Origin: Marinobacter sediminum
GTDB lineage: Bacteria; Pseudomonadota; Gammaproteobacteria; Pseudomonadales; Oleiphilaceae
NCBI RefSeq assembly: GCF_023657445.1
Contig: NZ_JAGTWY010000001.1
Coordinates: forward strand, 2,480,001 to 2,544,000
DNA length: 64,000 bases
Reading direction: 5' to 3'
The first letter of the stretch is position 1. Every line of letters starts with the position of its first letter. Below, piece by piece: positions 15,343 through 25,766 of this stretch. The notes beneath the pieces are model-generated. The model had not been told where the DNA came from. It saw only the letters and a list, made by a program, of their open reading frames with translations, and did no database searches. The translations under genes were made by a program, and so were the position numbers.

Positions 15343-15852
15343 ATGAACCCGGATCATTTTGATAAAGAAGACCTGATCAAATGTGGCCACGGCACGCTCT
15401 TCCCTGGCTCCATGCGCCTGCCCATTGATGAGATGCTGATGTTCGACCGAGTCATTCATATAGCCGACGACGACGGCCTGTATGGCAAGGGCAGTATCGT
15501 GGCAGAACTCGACATCAACCCGGACCTCTGGTTTTTCAAGGTCCACTTTGTTGATGATCCCGTTATGCCGGGTTGCCTGGGACTGGACGCCTTGTGGCAG
15601 CTGGTCGGCTTCTTTCTCGCCTGGGGGGGCGGTGAAGGCAAGGGCCGCGCACTGGGTTCCGGTGAAGTGAAATTTACCGGTCAGGTGTTGCCCACCGCCA
15701 AAAAGGTAACCTATCGCCTGGACCTCAAACGCGTGATCAGGCGCAAGCTGACCATGGCAATTGCAGATGGCCGAATGGAAGTGGACGGCCGGGAAATATA
15801 CACCGCCAAGGACCTCCGGGTTGGCATGTTCACCTCCACCGATGATTTTTAG
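15343..15852 (+). CDS. fabA: 3-hydroxydecanoyl-ACP dehydratase/isomerase FabA
   Basis: A 169-aa soluble hot-dog-fold enzyme. It dehydrates 3-hydroxydecanoyl-ACP and isomerises trans-2- to cis-3-decenoyl-ACP, the branch point for oxygen-independent unsaturated fatty acids. The active-site stretch [21 protein letters not shown] carries the catalytic His and the Asp of the partner subunit. The length is close to E. coli FabA (171-172 aa). ATG 15343 gives the standard N-terminus; the longer frame from 15307 is not conserved. It is followed 11 bases later by fabB, a two-gene operon. An FNR-like box upstream suggests oxygen control. Confidence 0.97.
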   Translation: MNPDHFDKEDLIKCGHGTLFPGSMRLPIDEMLMFDRVIHIADDDGLYGKGSIVAELDINPDLWFFKVHFVDDPVMPGCLGLDALWQLVGFFLAWGGGEGKGRALGSGEVKFTGQVLPTAKKVTYRLDLKRVIRRKLTMAIADGRMEVDGREIYTAKDLRVGMFTSTDDF

Positions 15853-15863
15853 GAGTTAACAAG

Positions 15864-17075
15864 ATGCGTCGTGTTGTAATCACCGGTATGGGCATTGTTT
15901 CCAGCCTTGGTACCAACCAGAAGGAAGTCACCCAGTCCCTCAAGGAATCCACGCCCGGTATCGGATTCAGTGAAGAGGCACGGGACAATGGATTGCGCAG
16001 CCATGTCTGCGGCCAGATTGACCTGAACCTGCCCGACCTTATTGATCGGAAACTCTGGCGATTCATGTGCCCTGCTTCCGGTTATACCTATCTGGCTACT
16101 CGTGAGGCCATCGAGCAATCAGGCCTCACTGATGAGCACATTCGGGCGAACTCCACCGGCGCCATCTTTGGCACGGGCGGTGCGTCAACGGTCGAACTGC
16201 TTGATGCCATTGACACCCATCGTGCAAAAGGCATTCGCCGGGTAGGCCCTTATCGCGTTCCCCGCACAATGGGCAGCGCCATCAATGCCTCAATCGCAAC
16301 CGCCTTCGGCATTACCGGCGTGAACTACGGAATTACATCGGCCTGTGCCACCAGCGCCCACGCCATCGGTCACGCAGCAGACCTGATCGCCCTCGGCCGC
16401 CAGGACGTCATGCTTGCCGGCGGCGGCGAGGACATCCACTGGACACTGAGCCTGCTGTTTGACGCCATGGGCGCCTTGTCCACCAAATACAACGACACAC
16501 CCGAAACCGCATCCCGCACCTACGATGGCACCCGCGATGGTTTTGTGATTTCCGGTGGTGGTGGAACACTGGTTCTGGAAGCCCTGGAGCACGCGGAAGC
16601 GAGGGGCGCAACCATTCTCGGTGAGTTGGTCGGCTTCGGCGCAACATCCGACGGCGCGGACATGGTTGCCCCGAGCGGTGAAGGTGCCATCCGCTGTATG
16701 CAGCAGGCAATGAAAAACGTTGAGGGTGACATCAGTTACGTCAACACCCACGGTACCAGCACACCGGCCGGGGATGTGACCGAACTGAAAGCACTGAAGG
16801 AAACCTTTGGGGATAACATCCCGCCCCTGAGCTCAACCAAACCTCTGTGCGGACACGCCCTGGGTGCCGCTGGCGTGCACGAAGCCATCTACAGTCTGAT
16901 TATGCAGCAGGAAGGCTTTATTGCTCCGTCAGCCAACATCCAGACGCTGGACGAGGAGGCCGAGGGCTATCCGATCGTGCGCGAGCGCATGGATAACCAG
17001 AGCCTGGACCTGGTGATGAGCAACAGTTTTGGCTTTGGTGGAACCAATGCCACGCTGATCTTCAAGAAAGTCTGA
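15864..17075 (+). CDS. fabB: 3-oxoacyl-ACP synthase I FabB
   Basis: A 403-aa condensing enzyme that elongates cis-3-decenoyl-ACP and fixes flux into unsaturated fatty acids. The triad is visible: Cys in [15 protein letters not shown] (near 163), His in [12 protein letters not shown] and His in [15 protein letters not shown]. The C-terminal [15 protein letters not shown] is typical. A clear ribosome-binding site (TTAGGAG) precedes the start. Its last 14 bases overlap the 3' end of the convergent AraC-type gene. The fabAB pairing is the standard gammaproteobacterial arrangement. Confidence 0.97.
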   Translation: MRRVVITGMGIVSSLGTNQKEVTQSLKESTPGIGFSEEARDNGLRSHVCGQIDLNLPDLIDRKLWRFMCPASGYTYLATREAIEQSGLTDEHIRANSTGAIFGTGGASTVELLDAIDTHRAKGIRRVGPYRVPRTMGSAINASIATAFGITGVNYGITSACATSAHAIGHAADLIALGRQDVMLAGGGEDIHWTLSLLFDAMGALSTKYNDTPETASRTYDGTRDGFVISGGGGTLVLEALEHAEARGATILGELVGFGATSDGADMVAPSGEGAIRCMQQAMKNVEGDISYVNTHGTSTPAGDVTELKALKETFGDNIPPLSSTKPLCGHALGAAGVHEAIYSLIMQQEGFIAPSANIQTLDEEAEGYPIVRERMDNQSLDLVMSNSFGFGGTNATLIFKKV

Positions 17076-17418
17076 TTGAGCGATACTCAGCCGGAGAAGT
17101 GCCCATCCAGCGCTTGAAAGCCCGGCTGAACGCGCTCAGCTCCGAGAACCCAAGCTGCTCGGCAATTTCCACCAGCGGCTTGGTTTTATCCTGCATGTAA
17201 GTCAGCGCCTGCTTACGCCGGACATCCTCTAAAAGCCTGGCAAACGTCAAGCCTTCCCGCTTTAATTTCTTATGCAGAGTGTAGCGGCTCATATGCAGCT
17301 GCGACGCCACAACTTCCACCCCTACCTTGCCCCGTGCGAGCTGAATACTGATCAGCGAACTTACGCGTGCACTCAGCGAAACACGAGTCACCTCCGGCCT
17401 CAGAGGCTCTGATGCCAT
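17062..17418 (-). CDS. Stand-alone AraC-family DNA-binding domain protein
   Basis: A 118-aa protein consisting almost only of the double helix-turn-helix AraC domain. The first HTH is [20 protein letters not shown]. The second region is [34 protein letters not shown]. It lacks the roughly 200-residue sensor domain of most family members and so resembles MarA/SoxS in size. It starts with a strong AGAGGAGG ribosome-binding site, so it is a complete gene and not the tail of a broken one. It overlaps the fabB 3' end convergently. A FabR-like palindrome sits 49 bases upstream. The regulated genes are unknown. Confidence 0.8.
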   Translation of the reverse strand: MASEPLRPEVTRVSLSARVSSLISIQLARGKVGVEVVASQLHMSRYTLHKKLKREGLTFARLLEDVRRKQALTYMQDKTKPLVEIAEQLGFSELSAFSRAFKRWMGTSPAEYRSIRLS

Positions 17419-17466
17419 GCCAAATTCCTCCTCTTATGTCTGCCTGATCCACAAGCTATATTGTCC

Positions 17467-17484
17467 AGCGTACACATGTTAGCT
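17467..17484. promoter_or_regulatory. FabR/DesT-like near-palindrome upstream of the AraC gene
   Basis: AGCGTACACATGTTAGCT has symmetric AGC/GCT and ACA/TGT blocks. It shares GCGTACA-N2-TGT-N2-GCT with the promoter palindrome at 1861-1876. It lies in the divergent gap between the AraC-type gene and trhP, next to fabAB. Confidence 0.45.
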
Positions 17485-17611
17485 GAAAACAATCAATAAG
17501 ACCTTGCGCAGGATCAAGGGAAACTCTGTCGGATTCCGGCAAAATGCCCGACTTTTCCAGGTGGCGAATGTCACGCCGCCAGAAAGACCGCACAAATTCC
17601 CTGGAGCCACC

Positions 17612-18931
17612 ATGAAAACCCCGGAATTGCTCGCGCCCGCAGGCACCCCCGAACATCTTGAAACCGCGTTCGCCTATGGTGCGGATGCTGTCTATGCAGG
17701 CCAGCCCCGCTACTCCCTGAGAGTAAGGAATAACAGTTTCAAAGACATTGCCGCCCTGGGCGCAGGCATCGAAAGAGCCCATGAACTGGGCAAGCAATTC
17801 TACCTTGTATCAAACATAGCACCTCACAACAGCAAGGTACGCACATACCTGAAAGATCTGGAGCCAGTGCTGAAACTGAAACCGGATGCCCTGATCATGT
17901 CGGACCCGGGCCTGATCATGCTGGTCCGCGAAAGATGGCCGGACCAGCCGATCCATCTTTCTGTTCAGGCCAACGCCGTTAACTGGGCGACCGTTGAGTT
18001 CTGGAGGCGGCAAGGCATCAGCCGCGTCATTCTCTCCCGCGAGCTGGCGCTCAACGAGATCCGGGAAATCCGGGAGCGAGTCCCGGAGATGGAACTGGAA
18101 GTATTCGTGCACGGCGCCCTTTGCATGGCCTATTCCGGGCGCTGCCTGCTTTCCGGTTACATGAACCATCGTGACGCCAACCAGGGCGCCTGCACCAACG
18201 CTTGCCGCTGGAATTACAAGGAAGTACAGCACAGCCATGACCAGACCGGAGACCTGATCGCAACGTCTGCCAACAGCGCAGTGCAGGAGGTTGAGCCCCG
18301 GGAAATCCTGCTGGAGGAACCCAATCGTCCCGGCGGCTTTATCCCCGCCTACGAGGATGAACACGGCACCTACATCATGAATTCCAAAGACCTCCGCGCC
18401 GTTCAGCATGTAGCGGAACTTGTGAAAATGGGCATCCACTCCCTGAAGATCGAAGGCCGGACCAAAAGCACCTATTACGTGGCCCGCACCACTCAGGTCT
18501 ATCGCCGAGCCATCGACGAAGCGGTAAACGGCAAGCCATTCGATATGAACCTGATGAACGAACTCGAGGCTCTGTCGAACCGCGGCTACACCGAAGGCTT
18601 CCTGCGCCGTCACCTGCCCCGGGAATACCAGACCTACGAGCAGGGTTCCTCATATCTGGGAACGCAACAGGTTGTTGGCGCCATCACGGGTGACGACGGC
18701 CAGTGGCTGACTGTTGAGGTGAAAAACAAGTTTGCGATCGGGGACCAGCTGGAACTCATTACCCCTGCGGGCAATCGCCGGTTTGCGACAGATGCCATGG
18801 AAAAAATCAACGGCGGCAAACTGGACTATGCACCAGGCAGTGGTTACACCGTCCGCATTCCACGGCCCGATGGCACGCCCCTGCGACTGGACCACAGCTA
18901 CCTGACCAGAATCCTTCCAACGGAGACCTGA
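17612..18931 (+). CDS. trhP: U32-family tRNA 5-hydroxyuridine protein TrhP (YegQ)
   Basis: A 439-aa U32 peptidase-fold protein of the YegQ/TrhP type, which with prephenate-derived chemistry hydroxylates U34 of tRNAs. Typical parts are the N-terminal PELLAPAGTPEHLETAFAYGADAVYAG, LSVQANAVNW, VFVHGALCMAYSGRCLLSGYMNHRDANQGACTNACRW (the cysteine-rich signature) and MNSKDLRAVQHVAELVKMGIHSLKIEGRTKS. ATG 17612 follows CTGGAGCC; the frame opens at 17504 without a site. It is monocistronic and divergent from the AraC-type gene. Confidence 0.93.
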   Translation: MKTPELLAPAGTPEHLETAFAYGADAVYAGQPRYSLRVRNNSFKDIAALGAGIERAHELGKQFYLVSNIAPHNSKVRTYLKDLEPVLKLKPDALIMSDPGLIMLVRERWPDQPIHLSVQANAVNWATVEFWRRQGISRVILSRELALNEIREIRERVPEMELEVFVHGALCMAYSGRCLLSGYMNHRDANQGACTNACRWNYKEVQHSHDQTGDLIATSANSAVQEVEPREILLEEPNRPGGFIPAYEDEHGTYIMNSKDLRAVQHVAELVKMGIHSLKIEGRTKSTYYVARTTQVYRRAIDEAVNGKPFDMNLMNELEALSNRGYTEGFLRRHLPREYQTYEQGSSYLGTQQVVGAITGDDGQWLTVEVKNKFAIGDQLELITPAGNRRFATDAMEKINGGKLDYAPGSGYTVRIPRPDGTPLRLDHSYLTRILPTET

Positions 18932-19460
18932 TTTGTGCGCCTGACCTTTTGCTGGCGCAGCCCTGAGCAGACTGCCGGCAACTGCGACCATGGCGATTCA
19001 ATTCCTCTCGGCGGGGTAAAAATGGCCGGAAGCTGGCCGGTGTAAGTTATCCCGCTGATATGGATAATTTTTATCAAACCATCATCGAGTAACCGCCAGA
19101 AACCCTGCGAATAGCAACTAGTCTAAACCAGGCTAAGGCTATCGACCCGATACCCCCTGCCTTGGTGCCCAGCGCCTTGATTACGGTATAATCATCCCAC
19201 GCTCAATTTAATACCTGACTATTTTACTCTGGTATTGTATAATCGCTCGCCAGAAGCAACGGGTTTGGTCGGTTTTTCCGTTCACAAACAACACACGGCC
19301 AGCACAACCCGTCATCCAAAAACTGATTGCAGGGCGTACTCATTGAACGAGCGACCACTGCAACACCAAAACTGATGACATCCGATCGACAGCCCGCCTA
19401 TAAGGCTGCCGGCGACACCAAGGGCGAAAGCCCGCGATGAGAGAATACGGAGCGACGATC
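18932..19460. other. Long intergenic region upstream of the suf operon
   Basis: About 530 bases without a convincing coding frame. It holds two promoter-like TATAAT elements (19187-19192 and 19238-19243) and an IscR-type operator (19211-19235), then about 210 bases of transcribed leader before sufB. I see no tRNA or recognisable riboswitch in the leader. Confidence 0.7.
19211..19243 (+). promoter_or_regulatory. suf promoter with IscR type-1 operator
   Basis: The 25-base site 19211-19235 (ATACCTGACT, TTTT core, ACTCTGGTAT) fits the IscR type-1 consensus ATASYYGACTRWWWYAGTCRRSTAT at nearly every position; deviations are C for G in the right AGTC block and one R. It overlaps a promoter with -35 CTGACT (19215-19220), a 17-base spacer and a perfect -10 TATAAT (19238-19243), the geometry of repression by [2Fe-2S]-IscR. 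Confidence 0.85.
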
Positions 19461-20909
19461 ATGGCGACCACCGACACCGAGGTGAACGAGCTGATCAAAC
19501 GGGAATACGAGTACGGATTTGTAACAGACATTGAATCCGATACGTTCGAACCCGGCCTTAATGAAGACGTTATCGCCCGCCTATCCGGCCTCAAAAAGGA
19601 GCCGGAGTGGATGCTGGAATGGCGTCTGAAAGCCTACCGTCGCTGGCTCGAGATGGATGAGCCGGACTGGGCCCATGTGGGCTACCCGAAAATTGATTAC
19701 AACTCGATTTCGTATTATTCCGCGCCCAAGCGCCCCGAAGACATGCCCCAGAGCCTGGATGAAGTCGATCCTGAGCTGCTGAAGACCTACGAAAAGCTGG
19801 GCATTCCCCTGCACGAACGCGAGAAGCTTGCGGGAGTTGCCGTCGACGCGGTATTCGATTCCGTTTCGGTTGCGACCACGTTCAAAGAGCCGCTGGCCAA
19901 AGCTGGCGTGATCTTCTGTTCCATCTCCGAAGCGATTCAGGACTACCCGGAACTCGTGAAAAAATACCTGGGCTCCGTGGTCCCGGCTGGTGACAACTTC
20001 TTTGCCGGTCTGAACTCGGCAGTCTTCTCCGACGGCACCTTCGTTTACGTGCCAAAAGGCGTGCGCTGCCCGATGGAGCTATCCACCTATTTCCGCATCA
20101 ACGCGGCCAATACAGGCCAGTTTGAGCGCACCCTGATCATTGCCGAGGACAGCAGCTACGTCAGTTACCTTGAAGGCTGCACCGCACCCATGCGGGACGA
20201 GAACCAGCTCCACGCGGCCGTGGTTGAGCTGGTGGCACTGGACGATGCCCAGATCAAATACTCTACGGTTCAGAACTGGTACCCGGGTGACGAAGAAGGC
20301 AAAGGCGGCATCTTCAACTTCGTTACCAAACGAGGCGCCTGCATCGGCAAGAACTCCAAGATCTCCTGGACCCAGGTCGAGACCGGCTCTGCGGTGACCT
20401 GGAAATACCCGAGCTGTGTGCTGCGTGGCGAGAACAGCGTCGGCGAATTCTACTCCGTGGCGCTGACCAATAACTACCAGCAGGCCGACACCGGCACCAA
20501 GATGATTCATCTGGGCAAGAACACGTCCAGCACCATCATCTCCAAGGGCATCTCTGCCGGCAAAAGCTCGAATGCCTATCGCGGCCTGGTCAAGTTTGGT
20601 CCCGGGGCGGAAGGTGCGCGTAACTTTACCCAGTGTGACTCGCTGTTGATCGGCGATCGCTGTGGCGCTCACACCTTCCCGTACATCGAAAGCAAGAACA
20701 AGTCCGCCATCGTCGAGCACGAGGCCACGACATCCAAGGTCAGCGATGAACAGATGTTCCTCTGCCGCCAGCGTGGCATCGAACCGGAGCAGGCTGTTTC
20801 CATGATCGTGAATGGCTTCTGTAAAGAGGTGTTCAAGGAACTCCCGATGGAGTTCGCAGTGGAAGCCGGCAAGCTGCTTGAGGTGAGCCTGGAAGGCTCC
20901 GTCGGTTAA
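19461..20909 (+). CDS. sufB: Fe-S cluster assembly scaffold protein SufB
   Basis: A 482-aa beta-helix scaffold subunit of the SufBCD complex, on which [Fe-S] clusters are built. Family marks are [34 protein letters not shown] and the C-terminal [37 protein letters not shown], which contains the conserved Cys and His. ATG 19461 follows GGAG; an in-frame ATG at 19437 is less well placed. It is the first gene of sufBCDS-sufA-sufT-sufE, behind an IscR-type operator. Confidence 0.98.
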   Translation: MATTDTEVNELIKREYEYGFVTDIESDTFEPGLNEDVIARLSGLKKEPEWMLEWRLKAYRRWLEMDEPDWAHVGYPKIDYNSISYYSAPKRPEDMPQSLDEVDPELLKTYEKLGIPLHEREKLAGVAVDAVFDSVSVATTFKEPLAKAGVIFCSISEAIQDYPELVKKYLGSVVPAGDNFFAGLNSAVFSDGTFVYVPKGVRCPMELSTYFRINAANTGQFERTLIIAEDSSYVSYLEGCTAPMRDENQLHAAVVELVALDDAQIKYSTVQNWYPGDEEGKGGIFNFVTKRGACIGKNSKISWTQVETGSAVTWKYPSCVLRGENSVGEFYSVALTNNYQQADTGTKMIHLGKNTSSTIISKGISAGKSSNAYRGLVKFGPGAEGARNFTQCDSLLIGDRCGAHTFPYIESKNKSAIVEHEATTSKVSDEQMFLCRQRGIEPEQAVSMIVNGFCKEVFKELPMEFAVEAGKLLEVSLEGSVG

Positions 20910-20974
20910 TAGCCGCCCACGCTCACTGGCCAACAAACGAATTCATAGAGATTAACGAAGAGAGAACGCGACAA

Positions 20975-21748
20975 ATGCTGAGCATCAAGAATCTGCACGC
21001 ATCCGTTGAAGGCAAGGAAATCCTCAAGGGCATTAACCTGGAAATCAAGGCCGGGGAAGTCCACGCCATTATGGGGCCGAACGGCTCGGGCAAGAGTACC
21101 CTGTCTCAGGTGCTGGCAGGCAATGAAGCATTTGAAGTCACCGAGGGTGAAGTCACGCTCAACGGTGACAACCTGCTTGAAAAGGAAACTGAAGAACGTG
21201 CCCGTGAGGGTATCTTCCTGGCCTTTCAGTATCCGGTGGAGATTCCGGGTGTCAGCAACCTGCAATTCCTGCGCACCGCGGTAAATGCCATGCGAACGCA
21301 TAGAGGCGAGCCGGAAATGAACGCCGCCGAATTTATGAAGCTGGCAAAGGAAGTGTCCAAACAGGTGGACCTGGATCCGGCCTTCCTCAAGCGCGGTGTG
21401 AACGAAGGTTTCTCCGGCGGTGAAAAAAAGCGTAACGAAATCATGCAGGCGTTGCTGCTGCAGCCGAAGCTGGCGATTCTGGATGAGACCGACTCCGGTC
21501 TGGATATCGATGCGCTCAAGGTCGTTTCCGACGGTGTTAATGCCCTGCGTTCCGAAGACCGCGCCATTCTGATGGTTACTCACTACCAGCGTCTGCTCAA
21601 CCACATCGTGCCGGATTACGTTCACGTACTGGCAGGTGGCAGGATCATCAAGTCCGGCGGCCGTGAGCTCGCCCTGGAACTGGAAGAACGCGGCTACGGC
21701 TGGCTGGGCATCAAGGAAGAAGACACTGCCGATAGTTCAGTCAACTAA
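20975..21748 (+). CDS. sufC: Fe-S cluster assembly ATPase SufC
   Basis: A 257-aa ABC-type ATPase that powers the SufBCD scaffold. Walker A is GPNGSGKSTLSQ, the ABC signature is GFSGGEKKRNEIMQ, Walker B is PKLAILDETDSGLDID, and the switch His is in MVTHYQRLL. It starts 65 bases after sufB. The family's usual size is 248-260 aa. Confidence 0.98.
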   Translation: MLSIKNLHASVEGKEILKGINLEIKAGEVHAIMGPNGSGKSTLSQVLAGNEAFEVTEGEVTLNGDNLLEKETEERAREGIFLAFQYPVEIPGVSNLQFLRTAVNAMRTHRGEPEMNAAEFMKLAKEVSKQVDLDPAFLKRGVNEGFSGGEKKRNEIMQALLLQPKLAILDETDSGLDIDALKVVSDGVNALRSEDRAILMVTHYQRLLNHIVPDYVHVLAGGRIIKSGGRELALELEERGYGWLGIKEEDTADSSVN

Positions 21749-21760
21749 GGAGCTTGCGGA

Positions 21761-23047
21761 ATGAAACCAGCACCCACTCTTTCTACCGCGTTCCTGCACC
21801 CGGCCGGACAGTCCCTGCCGGAGCCACTGCTGGCCTTGCGCAAGCAACGTGGCACTGCACTGGTAGACATGCCGCTACCAACGCGGAAAACGGAAAACTG
21901 GAAGTACTCCAGCAAGTACCTGAAACTGACAGATGACATGGCCATCTCACTGCCGGCGGAAGGCAAGGCTGGTAGCAGTCTGGCAGTGCCCGGTTACAAA
22001 GTGGTTTTCATGAACGGCGTGATGATGCCGGAAGCCAGTGAGTATCCGGATATGGACGGCATCACCATTCAGAGTTTTGGCGATCTCAGCGATAGCGAGG
22101 CCGCCGAACTGGCAGATCGTCTGGACAACACCCTGGACAACAAAGGCGTACAGATGGCTCGCCTGAATTCAGCGCGTTTCGAGGATGGCCTGCTGATTCG
22201 ACTGAAGCCGGATGCCGTTCTCGACCAGCCGCTCTTTATCGTGCACGAAGTGACCGCAGACGCCAGTGGTTCTGCCTTCCCGCGAATTTTCGTGGATGCC
22301 GGCCGTAACAGCCAGCTCACCATGGCGGAGGAGTACATTTCCAGCGGCTCAGAAGCGGTAATGGTCAATACCGTCACAGAGTTCAATCTTGCCGAGGGCG
22401 CCAACATCACCAGCATTCGCCTGAACATGGAAGGCGAAAATGTTCAGCACATTGGTGCCACCGGTGTCCGCCAGCAACGCAGCTCCCGATTTGAGAGCCA
22501 TTGCGTCGGCTTTGGCGGACCACTGCGCCGCCACGATTTGCAGGTTCGCCTGGAAGGTGAAGGGGCTGAATGCAAGCTCAATGGTGTCGTTGTCACCCAG
22601 GACAAGCAGCACTATGACAACCACACCAATATTGAGCATGTAGCGGCCCACTGCAACAGTGAAGAAAACTACCGCAACATCGCGGCAGATCAGTCTCACG
22701 CGGTCTTTAACGGTCGCATTCATATCCACCAGGACGCCCAGAAGTCCAACGCGGCTATGAATAACAAGAACCTGCTACTGTCCAACGGTGCGGAAATCGA
22801 TACCAAGCCGGAGCTGGAAATCTACGCGGACGATGTAAAGTGTGCCCATGGTGCCACCATCGGCCAGCTGGACGAGGCCTCCCTGTTCTACCTGGTATCC
22901 CGAGGTATCGGTCGGCGCCAGGCCAACGTTTTGCTAACCATGGCGTTTATCAATGAGCTGGTAGAGCAGATCCCGGTGGCAGCGGTTCGTGAGACCGCTC
23001 AAACCCGGTTGAACCAGTTCTTCGACCAGACGTTCGAGGAGGCGTAA
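21761..23047 (+). CDS. sufD: Fe-S cluster assembly protein SufD
   Basis: A 428-aa paralogue of SufB that completes the SufBCD scaffold and helps iron entry. Conserved regions are PLPTRKTENWKYSSKYL at the N-terminus, the beta-helix core with NMEGENVQHIGATGVRQQRSSRFES, and the C-terminal KCAHGATIGQLDEASLFYLVSRGIG, which holds the conserved Cys/His. It starts 12 bases after sufC, in the same transcript. Confidence 0.97.
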   Translation: MKPAPTLSTAFLHPAGQSLPEPLLALRKQRGTALVDMPLPTRKTENWKYSSKYLKLTDDMAISLPAEGKAGSSLAVPGYKVVFMNGVMMPEASEYPDMDGITIQSFGDLSDSEAAELADRLDNTLDNKGVQMARLNSARFEDGLLIRLKPDAVLDQPLFIVHEVTADASGSAFPRIFVDAGRNSQLTMAEEYISSGSEAVMVNTVTEFNLAEGANITSIRLNMEGENVQHIGATGVRQQRSSRFESHCVGFGGPLRRHDLQVRLEGEGAECKLNGVVVTQDKQHYDNHTNIEHVAAHCNSEENYRNIAADQSHAVFNGRIHIHQDAQKSNAAMNNKNLLLSNGAEIDTKPELEIYADDVKCAHGATIGQLDEASLFYLVSRGIGRRQANVLLTMAFINELVEQIPVAAVRETAQTRLNQFFDQTFEEA

Positions 23048-23053
23048 CCCGTT

Positions 23054-24307
<1,254 letters not shown>

Positions 24308-24320
24308 TGGAGGTGGAATC

Positions 24321-24674
24321 ATGACAGCCGAAATCTTCACCCCGACCGTTGCCGTCACCATGACGCCGAGCGCGGTCAAGCACGTGCGCAAACAACTGGA
24401 GAAAAAGCCGGAGGCCAAAGGCATCCGGCTGGCCATCAAGAAAAGTGGCTGCTCCGGCTTCAAGTATGAAACCCAGTGGGTCAACGAAGTCGCGGCAGAC
24501 GACAAGGTTTTCAACATTGATGGTGTCGATGTGTTTGTGAGAGAGGAGCACCTGCCGCTGGTAAACGGGATCGAGATCGATTTCGTGACCGAAGGGGTGA
24601 ACTCCATGTTTCAGTTCCGCAACCCGAATGCCACCGCCGAGTGCGGCTGCGGAGAAAGTTTCACCGTTGCCTGA
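24321..24674 (+). CDS. sufA: A-type Fe-S carrier protein SufA
   Basis: A 117-aa HesB/IscA-type protein. The three conserved cysteines are present in KSGCSGFKYE and AECGCGESF, which bind and hand on Fe-S clusters. ATG 24321 follows GGAGGTGG. It is located inside the suf operon between sufS and sufT. It could equally be named an ErpA/IscA homologue; the context favours SufA. Confidence 0.92.
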   Translation: MTAEIFTPTVAVTMTPSAVKHVRKQLEKKPEAKGIRLAIKKSGCSGFKYETQWVNEVAADDKVFNIDGVDVFVREEHLPLVNGIEIDFVTEGVNSMFQFRNPNATAECGCGESFTVA

Positions 24675-24732
24675 GCCACGCTGAGTCGCGGATTTCAGGC
24701 AGACAACAGATAACAGCGAGGCCAGTTTGGGC

Positions 24733-25275
24733 ATGCAAGAACGGGAAGTGGTCCTGACCAAACGCGAGGTGGAAGCCCGCCTTGTTCCCGCCGGAACCGA
24801 AATCATGATTCCGTCGGATACCTTTGTGACCATTACGCAATCACTCGGCGGCACCTTTACCGTGGCGGTCAACGGCAATCTTGCCCGCATTGAAGGCCAT
24901 GACGCCGATGCCCTCGGAAAGCAACCGCTGGAGAGCAGTTTCGAGACGCCGGAAGACGGCACCGTTAACGAAAACCAGGTCTGGGAAGCGCTCCGCAACT
25001 GCTACGACCCTGAGATTCCGGTTAACGTGGTGGATCTTGGACTCATTTACGAGTGCAAGATCGAAAACGGTTCCGAACAGGGTAACCACGTTTACATCAA
25101 GATGACGCTTACCGCCGCTGGCTGCGGCATGGGGCCGGTGATCTGTGAGGATGTCCAGCACAAGGTTGAACATGTTCCCAATGTCGATAAGGTGACCGTA
25201 GACCTTACCTTTGATCCTCCGTGGAGCAATGACATGCTGACGGACGAAGCCAAGCTAGAACTGGGAATGCTGTAA
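24733..25275 (+). CDS. sufT: Putative Fe-S maturation protein SufT
   Basis: A 180-aa protein with a C-terminal DUF59/MIP18 domain (about residues 78-180). The conserved cysteine is in MTLTAAGCGMGPVICEDV, with the C-terminal VDLTFDPPWSNDMLTDEAKLELGM. The N-terminal SufT-specific part includes TITQSLGGTFTVAVNG. SufT helps mature Fe-S enzymes under high demand in other bacteria. It starts 58 bases after sufA and overlaps sufE at TAATG. ATG 24733 is preferred over an in-frame TTG six bases earlier because of spacing to GAGG. Confidence 0.93.
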   Translation: MQEREVVLTKREVEARLVPAGTEIMIPSDTFVTITQSLGGTFTVAVNGNLARIEGHDADALGKQPLESSFETPEDGTVNENQVWEALRNCYDPEIPVNVVDLGLIYECKIENGSEQGNHVYIKMTLTAAGCGMGPVICEDVQHKVEHVPNVDKVTVDLTFDPPWSNDMLTDEAKLELGML

Positions 25276-25733
25276 TGACTGCAAGTGAACAGGATTTTCT
25301 GAACAACCCTCTGGGCACTGAAACCACCCTTGATGACGTTACAGACGCGTTCGAATTCCTGGATGACTGGGAAGAGCGTTATGCCTACATCATTGATCTC
25401 GGCAAGCAACTACCGGCGTTTCCGGAAGAGGCTCGGGTGGAAGAGAACTATGTCCACGGCTGCCAGAGCCAGGTCTGGCTGATCCATCATTACGATGAAG
25501 CCAGTGGCAAGCTCTACCTGCTGATCGACTCGGATGCCATGATCGTTCGCGGCCTGGCCGCCATCATCCTCGTGGCACTGAACGGAAAGACCCCCAGAGA
25601 GCTGCTGACAACCGATATTGATGAGCTTTTTGAGAGCCTCGACCTGTTCCGCCACATCTCCCCTACCCGCGGTAACGGTCTGCGGGCTATGGTTGGCAAG
25701 ATTCGGGATATCGCGGCCGCCGAAGCGGCCTGA
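25275..25733 (+). CDS. sufE: Cysteine desulfuration protein SufE
   Basis: A 152-aa sulfur acceptor that takes persulfide from SufS and delivers it to SufB. The active cysteine is Cys63 in EENYVHGCQSQVWLIH. The fold markers FEFLDDWEERYAYIIDLG and GLAAIILVALNGKTP are present. It overlaps the sufT stop (TAATG), so it is translationally coupled. It is the last gene of the suf operon and convergent with flgT. Confidence 0.97.
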   Translation: MTASEQDFLNNPLGTETTLDDVTDAFEFLDDWEERYAYIIDLGKQLPAFPEEARVEENYVHGCQSQVWLIHHYDEASGKLYLLIDSDAMIVRGLAAIILVALNGKTPRELLTTDIDELFESLDLFRHISPTRGNGLRAMVGKIRDIAAAEAA

Positions 25734-25766
25734 CCCGCCAGCCCCTCAGATCAAGCGGGATGAGCA

